NCBI RefSeq assembly: GCF_046736345.1
Contig: NZ_CP157210.1
Coordinates: forward strand, 2,480,001-2,544,000
Length of the DNA stretch: 64,000 bases
DNA from: Hyphococcus formosus
GTDB taxonomy: Bacteria > Pseudomonadota > Alphaproteobacteria > Caulobacterales > Parvularculaceae
Direction of reading: 5' to 3'
Positions 8,829 through 17,009 of the stretch are shown here, in pieces (position 1 is the stretch's first letter; each line of letters opens with the position of its first letter). The position numbers and the translations under genes were made by a program. The notes under the pieces are model-generated. The model was not told the origin of the DNA, made no database searches, and saw only the letters and a list, made by a program, of their open reading frames with translations.

Positions 8829-10850
8829 CTACATGCCGCATTCGGACGTTAAAAACGCCTCGATTTCATCAAGCATGAGCTTTTTCTGGGCCGGGGTCCA
8901 AGGCAGGCTATGGGGCATATCGTCGATCTCGACCAATTTCGCCGGGGCCTTGCCTTCGACTTTTCCGTAGAACCGCTGCGAATGGCTGATCGGCACGCGA
9001 ACGTCGCGATCACCATGGAGGATCAAAATCGGCATGGTGATTTTGTCGGTATTCTCCATGGGGTTCATGCCTTTAACCGTTCGGCCCTGAAGATAGCGCT
9101 GAAGGCTGTTATCGCTCCAGACCCGGCTCAGGCGCGTCAGATCAGCAACGCCTGCGCCCGCGATGGCGCATTGATAGGGGCTATCCTCGCGAACCGCCGC
9201 CGCAAAGGCCGCGAACCCGCCATAGGAATAGCCCAAGATCGCGATGCGGTCGGGGTCGGCATATCCCAAATCCACCATCCACGCGGCACCATCATCTTTA
9301 TCGTCCTGCATTTTCTGGCCCCACTCACCGTCGCCAGAAACCCACAGATCACGCCCCCAGCCGAAGCTGCCGCGATATTGTGGCTGTAACACTGCATAGC
9401 CGCGCGATGTCAGGAACTGAATCCATCCGGTCGGATCCCAATCCGCATAATCGCGCGCCCATGGGCCGCCATGCGGCATGATGATGGCGGGTGGTGCCGG
9501 GTCCCCTTCCGCGAAATCCGCTGGCAGGGTCAGCAGTGCCGGAATCTCTTTGCCGTCACGCGCATTATAATAAATCAGTGAGGTCGTCCCAACCGATGAG
9601 ACATCAACCCAAGGGGCGGAATCGCCGAGCTTTTTGATCTGTGATCCATCCCGCAAGAGATAATATGAAGGCGGAACATTTGATGCGGACGACTGCACTA
9701 GGACCTTTGATCGGTCATCAGAATAATCGACGATTGAGATATTTGTATCGGGGAGCAATTTCTCGAAAGTCTTTTGGATCGAGTCAAAATAAGGATCGAG
9801 CCAATAGGCTTTTCTGACGTCACCCTCATAAACGAAACCGAGAAGCTGATTAAAATCATTTGGCGAACGGCCAAGGATCACCGAAGCCGCATCATAACGG
9901 CCATGGGCAAAGGCGGGATCTTTATCGAATTCCCGCGTCACCGGATCATACATGTAAACAGCAGCTTTATCGCTGAATTGATTGGTAACGACATAGAATT
10001 TGCCGGTTTGCTCGTCGCGCCCAACGATAGAAACGCCAACACGGTCGCTCGAATACCATGTGAATTTGTCATGAATATCAAAGTTACCAGTTTCGGGGTC
10101 GCGGATCAGGGTTTCAAACTTAAACTTGCCGCCATCATATTCGACCTTGTCCTTGGTCAGGATTGTTGCATCGCGAGGGTCGAGCAAGCCAACCGATTGT
10201 TCCTCGGAGTCAATGAATAAAAATTCCGTCTTTCCGGTACGAAGATTATATTTCTTATATTCAGTACGGAAATTACGGACATCAAATTCCGCAACAACGA
10301 CGTTCTCAGGGTCGAGCGTCAGGAGATCCGACCGGATATTACCGCGTACGGCAATCTCGAAGCACCGTATCATGGCCTCGCCGCGGCCTTTCATCGTACC
10401 GCGAATATCAAACGGGTCTTTGAATTTCTTCAGCTTCTCATCGGTGAAAAACAACTTATAGGTAAACGTCTTGGTCAGACCTTTTGTGCCTTCACCATCG
10501 CACCCATAAGTCTCGCCAGAATAGGGCTTGCGCGCAACCGTGAGAATTTGACCCATCTTGAGGGCATTCGCGCCGATGAACTCGACATCAGACCCCGCCT
10601 TCGCAATCCTCGGGGCCGCCTGCTCATCATTGAGATCCCAGACCGAAACCGCTGGCCCTTCCGAATCCGCACCATCCGCCGCAACAAGCGCGACAAGATG
10701 ATTACCGTCCGCCGACAATGAAACATTGCTTAATAGCGGTATCCGCGCGAGATCGTCTGCCGGGATCGGGTCCGCCGACACCTGACCGAAGGCGAATAAA
10801 GCCGAAAACCCAGCACCAATATGCGCTAATTTTTTCAATGAATTGAACAT
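8829..10850 (-). CDS. S9 family prolyl oligopeptidase-like serine peptidase, exported
   Basis: The 673-residue protein starts with a signal peptide (basic start, hydrophobic core, cleavage near VSADP at about residue 25). An N-terminal propeller-like region is followed by a C-terminal alpha/beta hydrolase domain. The catalytic serine is in GYSYGGF (about residue 543), the aspartate in HGDRDVRVP and the histidine in MPHSLPW (about residue 647). The oxyanion-region motif PHGGPWARD is present. This is the dipeptidyl/acylaminoacyl peptidase (S9) pattern, acting on peptides in the periplasm. It is inserted between truB and rpsO, and AAAGGGG precedes the start. Confidence 0.9.
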   Translation of the reverse strand: MFNSLKKLAHIGAGFSALFAFGQVSADPIPADDLARIPLLSNVSLSADGNHLVALVAADGADSEGPAVSVWDLNDEQAAPRIAKAGSDVEFIGANALKMGQILTVARKPYSGETYGCDGEGTKGLTKTFTYKLFFTDEKLKKFKDPFDIRGTMKGRGEAMIRCFEIAVRGNIRSDLLTLDPENVVVAEFDVRNFRTEYKKYNLRTGKTEFLFIDSEEQSVGLLDPRDATILTKDKVEYDGGKFKFETLIRDPETGNFDIHDKFTWYSSDRVGVSIVGRDEQTGKFYVVTNQFSDKAAVYMYDPVTREFDKDPAFAHGRYDAASVILGRSPNDFNQLLGFVYEGDVRKAYWLDPYFDSIQKTFEKLLPDTNISIVDYSDDRSKVLVQSSASNVPPSYYLLRDGSQIKKLGDSAPWVDVSSVGTTSLIYYNARDGKEIPALLTLPADFAEGDPAPPAIIMPHGGPWARDYADWDPTGWIQFLTSRGYAVLQPQYRGSFGWGRDLWVSGDGEWGQKMQDDKDDGAAWMVDLGYADPDRIAILGYSYGGFAAFAAAVREDSPYQCAIAGAGVADLTRLSRVWSDNSLQRYLQGRTVKGMNPMENTDKITMPILILHGDRDVRVPISHSQRFYGKVEGKAPAKLVEIDDMPHSLPWTPAQKKLMLDEIEAFLTSECGM

Positions 10851-10926
10851 GCAATGCCCCTTTTATTGCACCCCCGCCGTGCGTTCGCTGGGAATGATAA
10901 CAACAAATGAAGGTGAGAAAAGGTTT

Positions 10927-11859
10927 TTAACTGTTAAAAACGCGACTTGGCTTTAGCTTTAATCCGTCCAACTCGCAGATCGCGACAGCATCACCATGTA
11001 GTAAGGCGAGTACGCCTTCGATATTTCCCGACGCGCCGCCCCGGATGCCTTTCGCAATCGCCGGCGACACTATTGCCGCTTGCCCACGACGCAATTTATC
11101 CGCCTGCGGCCCATCAATGTCCGCTTGCGGCATCATATCGAGCGCGCTCGCAATGGGTAACAGCGCTTCGTCGCGCTCTTCCAGCGTTTCCATGTCTTCA
11201 AGCGCGGCAAGGGTTATTCCGTCTTCAGCGCGCAATGCGCCGACTGCTAATCGCCGAAGCTCACTCACATGCCCTTCTGTACCCAAGGCATGGGCAATAT
11301 CGCGAACCAGCGCGCGAACATAGGCACCCTTACCGGTGCGGGCCTCAAAAACCGTTTCATCCGCAGACGGCGTATCAACAATCTCAAGGTCATAGATCGT
11401 CACCAAACGAGAAGCGAGTTCCACCTTTTCGCCATCACGCGCTATATCATAGGCGCGCTCACCGGCGACCTTGATCGCCGAAAACTGTGGCGGCACTTGT
11501 TCAATTTCGCCCGTAAAATCCGGCAGTACCGCTTCGATCTCTTCACGGGTTGGGCGCTTGTCAGAGTTCGCAATGACCTCGCCCTCGACATCATCGGTCG
11601 ATGTGGCCTCGCCCCATTTTGCGGTAAACCGATAGTGCTTTTGCGCGTCCATGACATAGGCAGACGTTTTGGTCGCCTCGCCAAACGCAATTGGCAAAAC
11701 GCCCGTCGCCAACGGATCGAGCGTGCCTGCATGGCCGGCTTTTTGGGCCTGAAACAACCATTTGGCCTTTGAAACGGCTTCGGTTGAACCGAAATCATAG
11801 GCTTTATCAATGATCAACCAGCCAGAAATCGGCCGGCCCTTTTTGCGCCGTCTGCCCAT
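10927..11859 (-). CDS. truB: tRNA pseudouridine(55) synthase
   Basis: TruB makes pseudouridine 55 in the T-loop of tRNAs. The 310-residue protein has the catalytic motif GTLDPLATG with Asp48, the preceding KAGHAG, and the later GAYVRALVRDIAHALG. A strong AAGGAG site precedes the ATG. It belongs to the rbfA-truB-rpsO block, though a glycosyltransferase now separates it from rbfA. The last codons form a 9-1-9 inverted repeat (10923-10941, GTTTTTAAC/GTTAAAAAC), probably by chance of the coding sequence. Confidence 0.97.
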   Translation of the reverse strand: MGRRRKKGRPISGWLIIDKAYDFGSTEAVSKAKWLFQAQKAGHAGTLDPLATGVLPIAFGEATKTSAYVMDAQKHYRFTAKWGEATSTDDVEGEVIANSDKRPTREEIEAVLPDFTGEIEQVPPQFSAIKVAGERAYDIARDGEKVELASRLVTIYDLEIVDTPSADETVFEARTGKGAYVRALVRDIAHALGTEGHVSELRRLAVGALRAEDGITLAALEDMETLEERDEALLPIASALDMMPQADIDGPQADKLRRGQAAIVSPAIAKGIRGGASGNIEGVLALLHGDAVAICELDGLKLKPSRVFNS

Positions 11860-11963
11860 GGGGGCTCCTTTTTTTGTTTTTGAACTCTATGACCACGCCG
11901 CCGATTCGAACGGCAAAAGCGGGCTCGCGCGTTTCAAACAGGTCTTGTCTCGCGCGTCAATAG

Positions 11964-13025
11964 CTAGGCGATCGGCGTCTCGAGGAGATCGGTGAGACGC
12001 TTTGCGATCTCGTCATCGCTGCCCTGATCGGTACAGATAATACCATAATCAGGGACTCCAATGGAGGTTGCAAAAAACAGGAATGAATTCATCCACCACT
12101 GATCGCTGACAAACTCAATTACGCGTTTTGGCTGCCAATAGCTGAGATTATAACCGGCGGAACCATGGTCAAGTAAGACCGTCTCGGCATGCTCGCCGGC
12201 GGCGAGATAATCCTCGAGCGAACTATCATCCGTTCGCAGAACAATGCCGCCGCGGTCCTTGACGATTTTCTCGATCAATAAATTCGGGTGCGTGCGCACC
12301 GCGACCTCTGATGGTTCGCCATGCCTGGAAAGATAAATCATTGACCCGCGCTTCGGGGATACCGGCTGCGCACCAAGCAAACGGCGCAAATTCTGCGCAT
12401 ATTCCGGCGTCCAGTAGCGAATATACATCTGCTGGCGGATGACTTTGGCACGCTTGATTAAAATCGGCGCATCCACAAACTGAAAATCGATAGAGGTACG
12501 CGCCATATCACGGCGGACATAACCTTTTTGCGCGAACGCAGCGGGCAAAAACACGGGCCCGTCAACATTCGCTATTCCCGCCAGCGGTGTCAGATATTCC
12601 GACGTCCAATCGCCAAACGTATCCACATGTTCGGACTGAATAACATAGCCTGTCTCGACTTCGCGCGTGGGCGCTTTATTTTCGAGCAACATCCGCAAGC
12701 CTGGCTTGCATGATGAGTAACGCTCAAAAAGACAATTATCGTGCCATCCACCACCGAGGGGCGTGACAATCAGATTTTCAACCTCTTCAAGCAGCGGTCT
12801 TGGTTCAGCAAACCGCTTTCGTGTCTGTTGGTGTTCTGTGCCCGCATATTTGGGAATATCGCCGCGAAACGGAACCGGTGAACCATCGACCGTCGCAACT
12901 TCCGACGGGCTCATCGGCTCATACTGGCCGGTCAGCGCGGAGCTTTTCCGCCAAAACGAGCCGACAGCATTGCGCATATGCGCAACGGGGACTTTAAATT
13001 TCGCATGCTGAAAATAAGACGTCAT
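11964..13025 (-). CDS. GT61-like (DUF563) glycosyltransferase
   Basis: The 353-residue protein has no signal peptide. It shows the layout of the glycosyltransferase family 61 / DUF563 group. A central segment with SEHVDTFGDWTSEYLTPLAGI resembles the FGHW...P..L region. The C-terminal half has IYLSRHGEPSEVAVRTHPN, followed by a GG-containing strand, then LLDHGSAGYNLSYWQPKRV, like the hGaal.N motif. Such enzymes act in cell-surface polysaccharide synthesis. It interrupts the usual rbfA-truB order and has its own promoter-like sequence with a perfect palindrome upstream. The donor and acceptor cannot be predicted. Confidence 0.6.
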   Translation of the reverse strand: MTSYFQHAKFKVPVAHMRNAVGSFWRKSSALTGQYEPMSPSEVATVDGSPVPFRGDIPKYAGTEHQQTRKRFAEPRPLLEEVENLIVTPLGGGWHDNCLFERYSSCKPGLRMLLENKAPTREVETGYVIQSEHVDTFGDWTSEYLTPLAGIANVDGPVFLPAAFAQKGYVRRDMARTSIDFQFVDAPILIKRAKVIRQQMYIRYWTPEYAQNLRRLLGAQPVSPKRGSMIYLSRHGEPSEVAVRTHPNLLIEKIVKDRGGIVLRTDDSSLEDYLAAGEHAETVLLDHGSAGYNLSYWQPKRVIEFVSDQWWMNSFLFFATSIGVPDYGIICTDQGSDDEIAKRLTDLLETPIA

Positions 13026-13073
13026 TAATCTGGTAAACTCATCCGAGGGTTTTGCGGCACTTAACAGCAGTCT

Positions 13074-13109
13074 GGTAAAAATTTTACCTCATCATGCCCG
13101 GGATGACAG
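13074..13109 (-). promoter_or_regulatory. candidate promoter and palindromic operator of the GT61-like gene
   Basis: Reading the minus strand, CTGTCA (13109-13104), a 17-base spacer and TAAAAT (13086-13081) form a sigma70-like promoter. The -10 lies inside the perfect palindrome GGTAAAA-A-TTTTACC (13074-13088). The element TCTGGTAAA recurs at 13029-13037 next to the start codon, as a direct repeat of 13071-13079. A repressor site over the -10 is inferred. Confidence 0.45.
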
Positions 13110-13120
13110 TTTAAATAATG

Positions 13121-13516
13121 TTATTTATGCCCCAGATCGCGGCGAACGTCGGGCCGCGCCAATAATTCGTCGATTTTTTTGGCCTCAGCAAAAGTGTCAT
13201 CGCTGAGAAATTTGATGGCCGGCGTGTATTTCATTTCAATTTTCTTGCCGACCAGGCTGCGAAGATAGGGTGAAACCTTGTTCAACGCCGCAACGACCTC
13301 GCGCTCATTCCCCCCGCCCAGCGGTGCAACAAAAGCAGAAGCCTGTTTCAAATCCGGTGAAATGCGGATTTCGCTGACGGTCACGGAAACGCCTGCCAAT
13401 GCAGGATCGGTCAGCTCTTCTCGTTGCAAGACTTCAACGAGCGCATGACGCAGCAATTCCCCAGCGCGCAACTGGCGCTGGGATGGTCCTTTAGCACTGG
13501 AAAAACGTTTCGGCAT
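13121..13516 (-). CDS. rbfA: 30S ribosome-binding factor A
   Basis: RbfA helps late maturation of the 30S subunit and 16S rRNA 5'-end processing. The 131-residue protein has the KH-like fold sequence: RQLRAGELLRHALVEVLQRE, then VTVSEIRISPDLKQASAFV, and the YTPAIKFLSDDTFAEAKKIDELL end typical of the family. It begins 20 bases after infB, as in most bacteria. Confidence 0.95.
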   Translation of the reverse strand: MPKRFSSAKGPSQRQLRAGELLRHALVEVLQREELTDPALAGVSVTVSEIRISPDLKQASAFVAPLGGGNEREVVAALNKVSPYLRSLVGKKIEMKYTPAIKFLSDDTFAEAKKIDELLARPDVRRDLGHK

Positions 13517-13535
13517 TTATCGTTCCACGCAACAA

Positions 13536-16169
13536 TTAAAGCGTACGCGTGATTTTCTCCACCGCGAAACATTCGATCACGTCGCCGGGACGCATGTCTT
13601 CGTAATTGGCGAAGCTCATGCCGCATTCCTGACCGACCGGGACTTCCTGAACATCATCCTTGAAGCGTTTGAGCTGCGATAGCTCACCTTCGTGAATGAC
13701 GACATTATCCCGAATGAGACGGACTTTCGCACCGCGACGGACCGTACCTTCGGTGATGCGGCAACCAGCGACCTTGCCGTGTTTCGAAATCGAGAAGACT
13801 TCGAGAATTTCCGCATTACCAAGGAAGGTCTCGCGCAATTCTGGCTCAAGCATACCCGACAGCGCCGCTTTGATATCATCAATCAAATTATAGATGACTG
13901 AATAATAACGAATTTCGACATTCGAACGCTCGGCCTCGTCGCGCGCCTGCTTATTGGCACGGACGTTAAAGCCAAAGACCGGCGCATTTGATGCTGCCGC
14001 CAGAATGACATCGCTTTCAGAAATACCGCCAACGCCCGTATGGAGCACCTTAACGCGGACTTCGTCATTGTTCAGCTTGTTCAGTGAACCAACCAATGCC
14101 TCGACGGAACCTTGCACGTCACCTTTGATAACGACCGGCAGTTCCTTGATCTCGGAATCCTGAAGCTGCGCCATCATCTGTTCGAGCGACGTGCCCGCAG
14201 ATTTCGCCGCCGCTTTTTCACGACGCTGGCGTGAGCGGAATTCAGCGATTTCACGAGCGCGCGCTTCGCTCTCGACAACGTGGAATGTATCACCGGGCTC
14301 CGGCACACCATTCAGGCCAAGAATCTCAACCGGCAATGCAGGCACAGCGGCTTCGACCTTGCGGCCCTGATCGTCGGACATGGCGCGCACCTTGCCCCAC
14401 TCGGAACCAACCACAAGAATATCACCACGCTTGAGCGTACCGCGCTGAACAAGGAGCGTCGTCACCGCACCGCGCCCTTTATCAAGACGGGCTTCGACTA
14501 CGGCACCTTCCGCTGCACGGCTCGGATTCGCTTTAAGCTCAAGCAGTTCAGCCTGAAGCAAGATCGCATCCTGCAATGCATCAAGGTTCATTTTCTTCAG
14601 TGCGGACACTTCGACGTCCTGCACATCGCCGCCCATGCCTTCGACCTGAATCTCATGCTGGAGAAGATCCGTACGCACCTTATTCGGGTCCGCATCAGGC
14701 TTATCGACTTTGTTAATCGCAACGATGATCGGAACACCCGCAGCCTTGGCATGGCTGATCGCTTCCTCGGTCTGCGGCATGATCGAGTCATCAGCCGCAA
14801 CAACGAGAATGATAATGTCCGTAACCTCGGCACCGCGTGCACGCATCTGCGTAAAGGCAGCGTGGCCCGGCGTGTCGAGGAACGTAATCTTGCGATCCTC
14901 TGCGAGCGTAATCTGATACGCACCAATATGCTGGGTAATGCCGCCCGCTTCGCCGGCGACAACATCGGTTTGGCGCAATGCGTCGAGCAACGATGTTTTA
15001 CCGTGATCGACATGGCCCATGATAGTCACAACTGGTGGCCGTGGGCGAAGATCGTCTTCCGCATCCGGCTCGCCACCGAGACCCTCTTCAACATCCGATT
15101 CCGCAACACGTTTGACGGTGTGGCCGAGATCTTCAGCAATCAATTGCGCCGTATCGGCATCAAGAATTTCGTTCGCCGTGACCATCTGGTCTTGTTTCAT
15201 CAATTCACGAACAAGATCGACCGCCCGCATCGACATACGGGACGCCAATTCCTGAACCGTAATCGTTTCAGGAATCGTGACCTCACGGACAACCCGATTG
15301 GAATCACCACCGCGTTTCTGACGGGCCTGTTTTTCACGCTCACGCGCACGCTTAACAGACGCCAGTGAACGTTGGCGCTCTTCATCATCAAGCGCATTCG
15401 CAATGGTCAACTTGCCGGAACGGCGACGGGTCGCGTCTTTTGATTTCGTCGGATCGCGGCGGTCGTCACCAACATTCTGGCGCTTGGATTTCAAGCGGCC
15501 ACCAAGCTGCGCCAGCGGATTGGCGGCTTCTGATGGATCTGGCTTGCGGTCTTTCTCGGCTTCACGGCCTTTCGACCGTGCATCCGATTTCGCAGCATTG
15601 CGCTTTTTACGTTCGCGCTCTTCTTCTTCGAGCGCCTTGCGCGCAGCCTCTTCGGCCTTGCGGCGTTCTTCGGCTTCGCGGGCGCGCTTCGCTTCTTCTT
15701 CAGCGGCGCGCTTACGCTCTTCTTCTAGCTTTGCCCGCTCTTCGGCTTCGCGCGCTTCCCGTTCGGCGCGCTCTTCAGCTTCGCGTTTTGCGCGCGCTTG
15801 CTGTTCGCGGCGTGCGGCCGCAAGTGCGCCAGCGCGAGCCTGCTTTTCGTCTTCGGAAAGCGTACGGAGCACAGACCCTTTGCGCTTATCGGCCGCCGCT
15901 TTGGCTGCGGCCGCCTTGGCCTTGGCTGCACGATCATCTGTTTTTGCCGGTGCTGCTTTCTTGGCCGGCGCTTCCTTTTTCGGTGCGCTTTCGGCTTTTT
16001 TCTCAGCATCGGTTTTAGGCGTCAGAATGCGTCGCCGTTTTGTCTCAACGACAACGGTCTTGGAGCGCCCATGTGAAAAGCTTTGTTTTACCGCACCCGT
16101 TTCTGAACGGCGGATCGTTAAAGGTCGCCGTGAAGGTTTATCGGTATCTGTTTCGACGTCGTCGCTCAT
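13536..16169 (-). CDS. infB: translation initiation factor IF-2
   Basis: IF-2 is the GTPase that brings initiator fMet-tRNA to the 30S subunit and drives subunit joining. The 877-residue protein has a long N-terminal region rich in Lys, Glu, Arg and Ala (about residues 50-240, probably coiled coil), then the IF2_N region (TIPETITVQELASRM). The GTPase domain carries GHVDHGKTS at about residue 385, DTPGHAAF and NKVDKPDA, followed by domains II-IV. GGAG precedes the ATG. Long antisense frames over the repetitive N-terminus are artefacts of its composition. Confidence 0.98.
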   Translation of the reverse strand: MSDDVETDTDKPSRRPLTIRRSETGAVKQSFSHGRSKTVVVETKRRRILTPKTDAEKKAESAPKKEAPAKKAAPAKTDDRAAKAKAAAAKAAADKRKGSVLRTLSEDEKQARAGALAAARREQQARAKREAEERAEREAREAEERAKLEEERKRAAEEEAKRAREAEERRKAEEAARKALEEEERERKKRNAAKSDARSKGREAEKDRKPDPSEAANPLAQLGGRLKSKRQNVGDDRRDPTKSKDATRRRSGKLTIANALDDEERQRSLASVKRAREREKQARQKRGGDSNRVVREVTIPETITVQELASRMSMRAVDLVRELMKQDQMVTANEILDADTAQLIAEDLGHTVKRVAESDVEEGLGGEPDAEDDLRPRPPVVTIMGHVDHGKTSLLDALRQTDVVAGEAGGITQHIGAYQITLAEDRKITFLDTPGHAAFTQMRARGAEVTDIIILVVAADDSIMPQTEEAISHAKAAGVPIIVAINKVDKPDADPNKVRTDLLQHEIQVEGMGGDVQDVEVSALKKMNLDALQDAILLQAELLELKANPSRAAEGAVVEARLDKGRGAVTTLLVQRGTLKRGDILVVGSEWGKVRAMSDDQGRKVEAAVPALPVEILGLNGVPEPGDTFHVVESEARAREIAEFRSRQRREKAAAKSAGTSLEQMMAQLQDSEIKELPVVIKGDVQGSVEALVGSLNKLNNDEVRVKVLHTGVGGISESDVILAAASNAPVFGFNVRANKQARDEAERSNVEIRYYSVIYNLIDDIKAALSGMLEPELRETFLGNAEILEVFSISKHGKVAGCRITEGTVRRGAKVRLIRDNVVIHEGELSQLKRFKDDVQEVPVGQECGMSFANYEDMRPGDVIECFAVEKITRTL

Positions 16170-16279
16170 TAAATCTCCAAATGCGCCTTTCCAGAAAGCG
16201 CGTCCATTTTGATGGTTTTTACCCTTGCGCCCCTGCGCGTTGGCTCAAACCGCCTTCGACATACAGCCCAATGGGGCCG

Positions 16280-16318
16280 GGGTCCACACCGGACCCGAAT
16301 TCTCAGCGCCCGGGCGCT
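16280..16318. other. hairpins between ylxR and infB
   Basis: The ylxR-infB gap holds a perfect GGGTCC-ACACC-GGACCC stem (16280-16296) and the 14-base palindrome AGCGCCCGGGCGCT (16305-16318), which runs into the ylxR stop codon. Neither is followed by a T-run on the minus strand, so RNA folding or processing in the operon is more likely than termination. Confidence 0.4.
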
Positions 16319-17009
16319 AATCTAAAGGGTTCCGAAACCCTTCGAGCCGCCGAGCTTCGCGCAGAAAACGCTGCGCCGCAGCACCCGATTTGAGCGCCAC
16401 ATGCACCGTCGGCCCTTCGCGGCCCAATGCCGCCGCCAACGCTGCCTCATCAAATAATTCGACAACGGCTATATCCGTCGCCAAATTTGCCAGTTTCCGC
16501 CGCCCGTCAACGCCGCCATCAGCCGCATTCACGAGAACGTCGGCACCGTTCTCCTTCAACATGGCCCGGACTTTTTCAAATCCAACCACTGCATCGCCGG
16601 TTCGCCGCGCCAATCCAAGCGCAGAAAGTGCCGACTTCGCCAGACCGGCTTCGACCCGGTCTGCCAAATCGGGCGGGACAGACACCCCTGAACGCAGGGA
16701 ACGTGCAAACCCGCCTTTTTTTAGCGCTGTCTCCAACGCCTGCCGGGAAACGGTGATCCAAGCACCGCGCCCTGGCAATTTCCCGGTGAAATCCGGTGCC
16801 AATTCGCCATCCGGCGACAACACGAACCGCAAGCCATTTTCCGGCTCAAGGCTCTCGCCCGTGGCAACGCATCGCCGCTCCGGCGATTTGCGTTTCGCGG
16901 GCCCGTCAGCGTCAGTCGCGATCGTCAGCGGCTTCCTCCTCTGCTTCTTCTTCGGCGCGCTGCGCGGCAAGATCTTCTTCGGTGATCCAACCAGCCTGCA
17001 GGCGCGCAC
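16317..17009 (-). CDS. YlxR/DUF448 RNA-binding protein with L7Ae-like domain
   Basis: The N-terminal YlxR domain is marked by ERRCVATGE and LPGRGAW. The second half, beginning GLARRTGDAVVGFEKV, resembles the L7Ae/L30e-like domain often fused to it in Alphaproteobacteria. The family sits next to nusA and infB and is thought to bind RNA. The start is uncertain. Coordinates give the longest frame (GTG at 17009, overlapping nusA by 98 bases). A TTG lies at 16970. A perfect AGGAGG (16940-16935) stands 6 bases before a CTG codon at 16928, which would give the family's usual N-terminal length. Confidence 0.85.
   Translation of the reverse strand: MRACRLVGSPKKILPRSAPKKKQRRKPLTIATDADGPAKRKSPERRCVATGESLEPENGLRFVLSPDGELAPDFTGKLPGRGAWITVSRQALETALKKGGFARSLRSGVSVPPDLADRVEAGLAKSALSALGLARRTGDAVVGFEKVRAMLKENGADVLVNAADGGVDGRRKLANLATDIAVVELFDEAALAAALGREGPTVHVALKSGAAAQRFLREARRLEGFRNPLD

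Noticed and set aside
10923..10941. 9-1-9 inverted repeat at the end of truB as an intrinsic terminator
   Set aside because: The stem is AT-rich, the loop is too small for a stable hairpin, and no proper T-run follows on the minus strand.
14280..15368. 362-codon plus-strand frame opposite infB
   Set aside because: It lies wholly inside the GTPase domain of infB, whose protein is certain; the composition is that of an antisense shadow.
15403..16212. Long plus-strand open frame (269 codons) opposite the infB N-terminal region
   Set aside because: It is an Arg/Ser/Ala-rich mirror of the repetitive Lys/Glu/Ala coding of IF-2, without a domain or ribosome-binding site.
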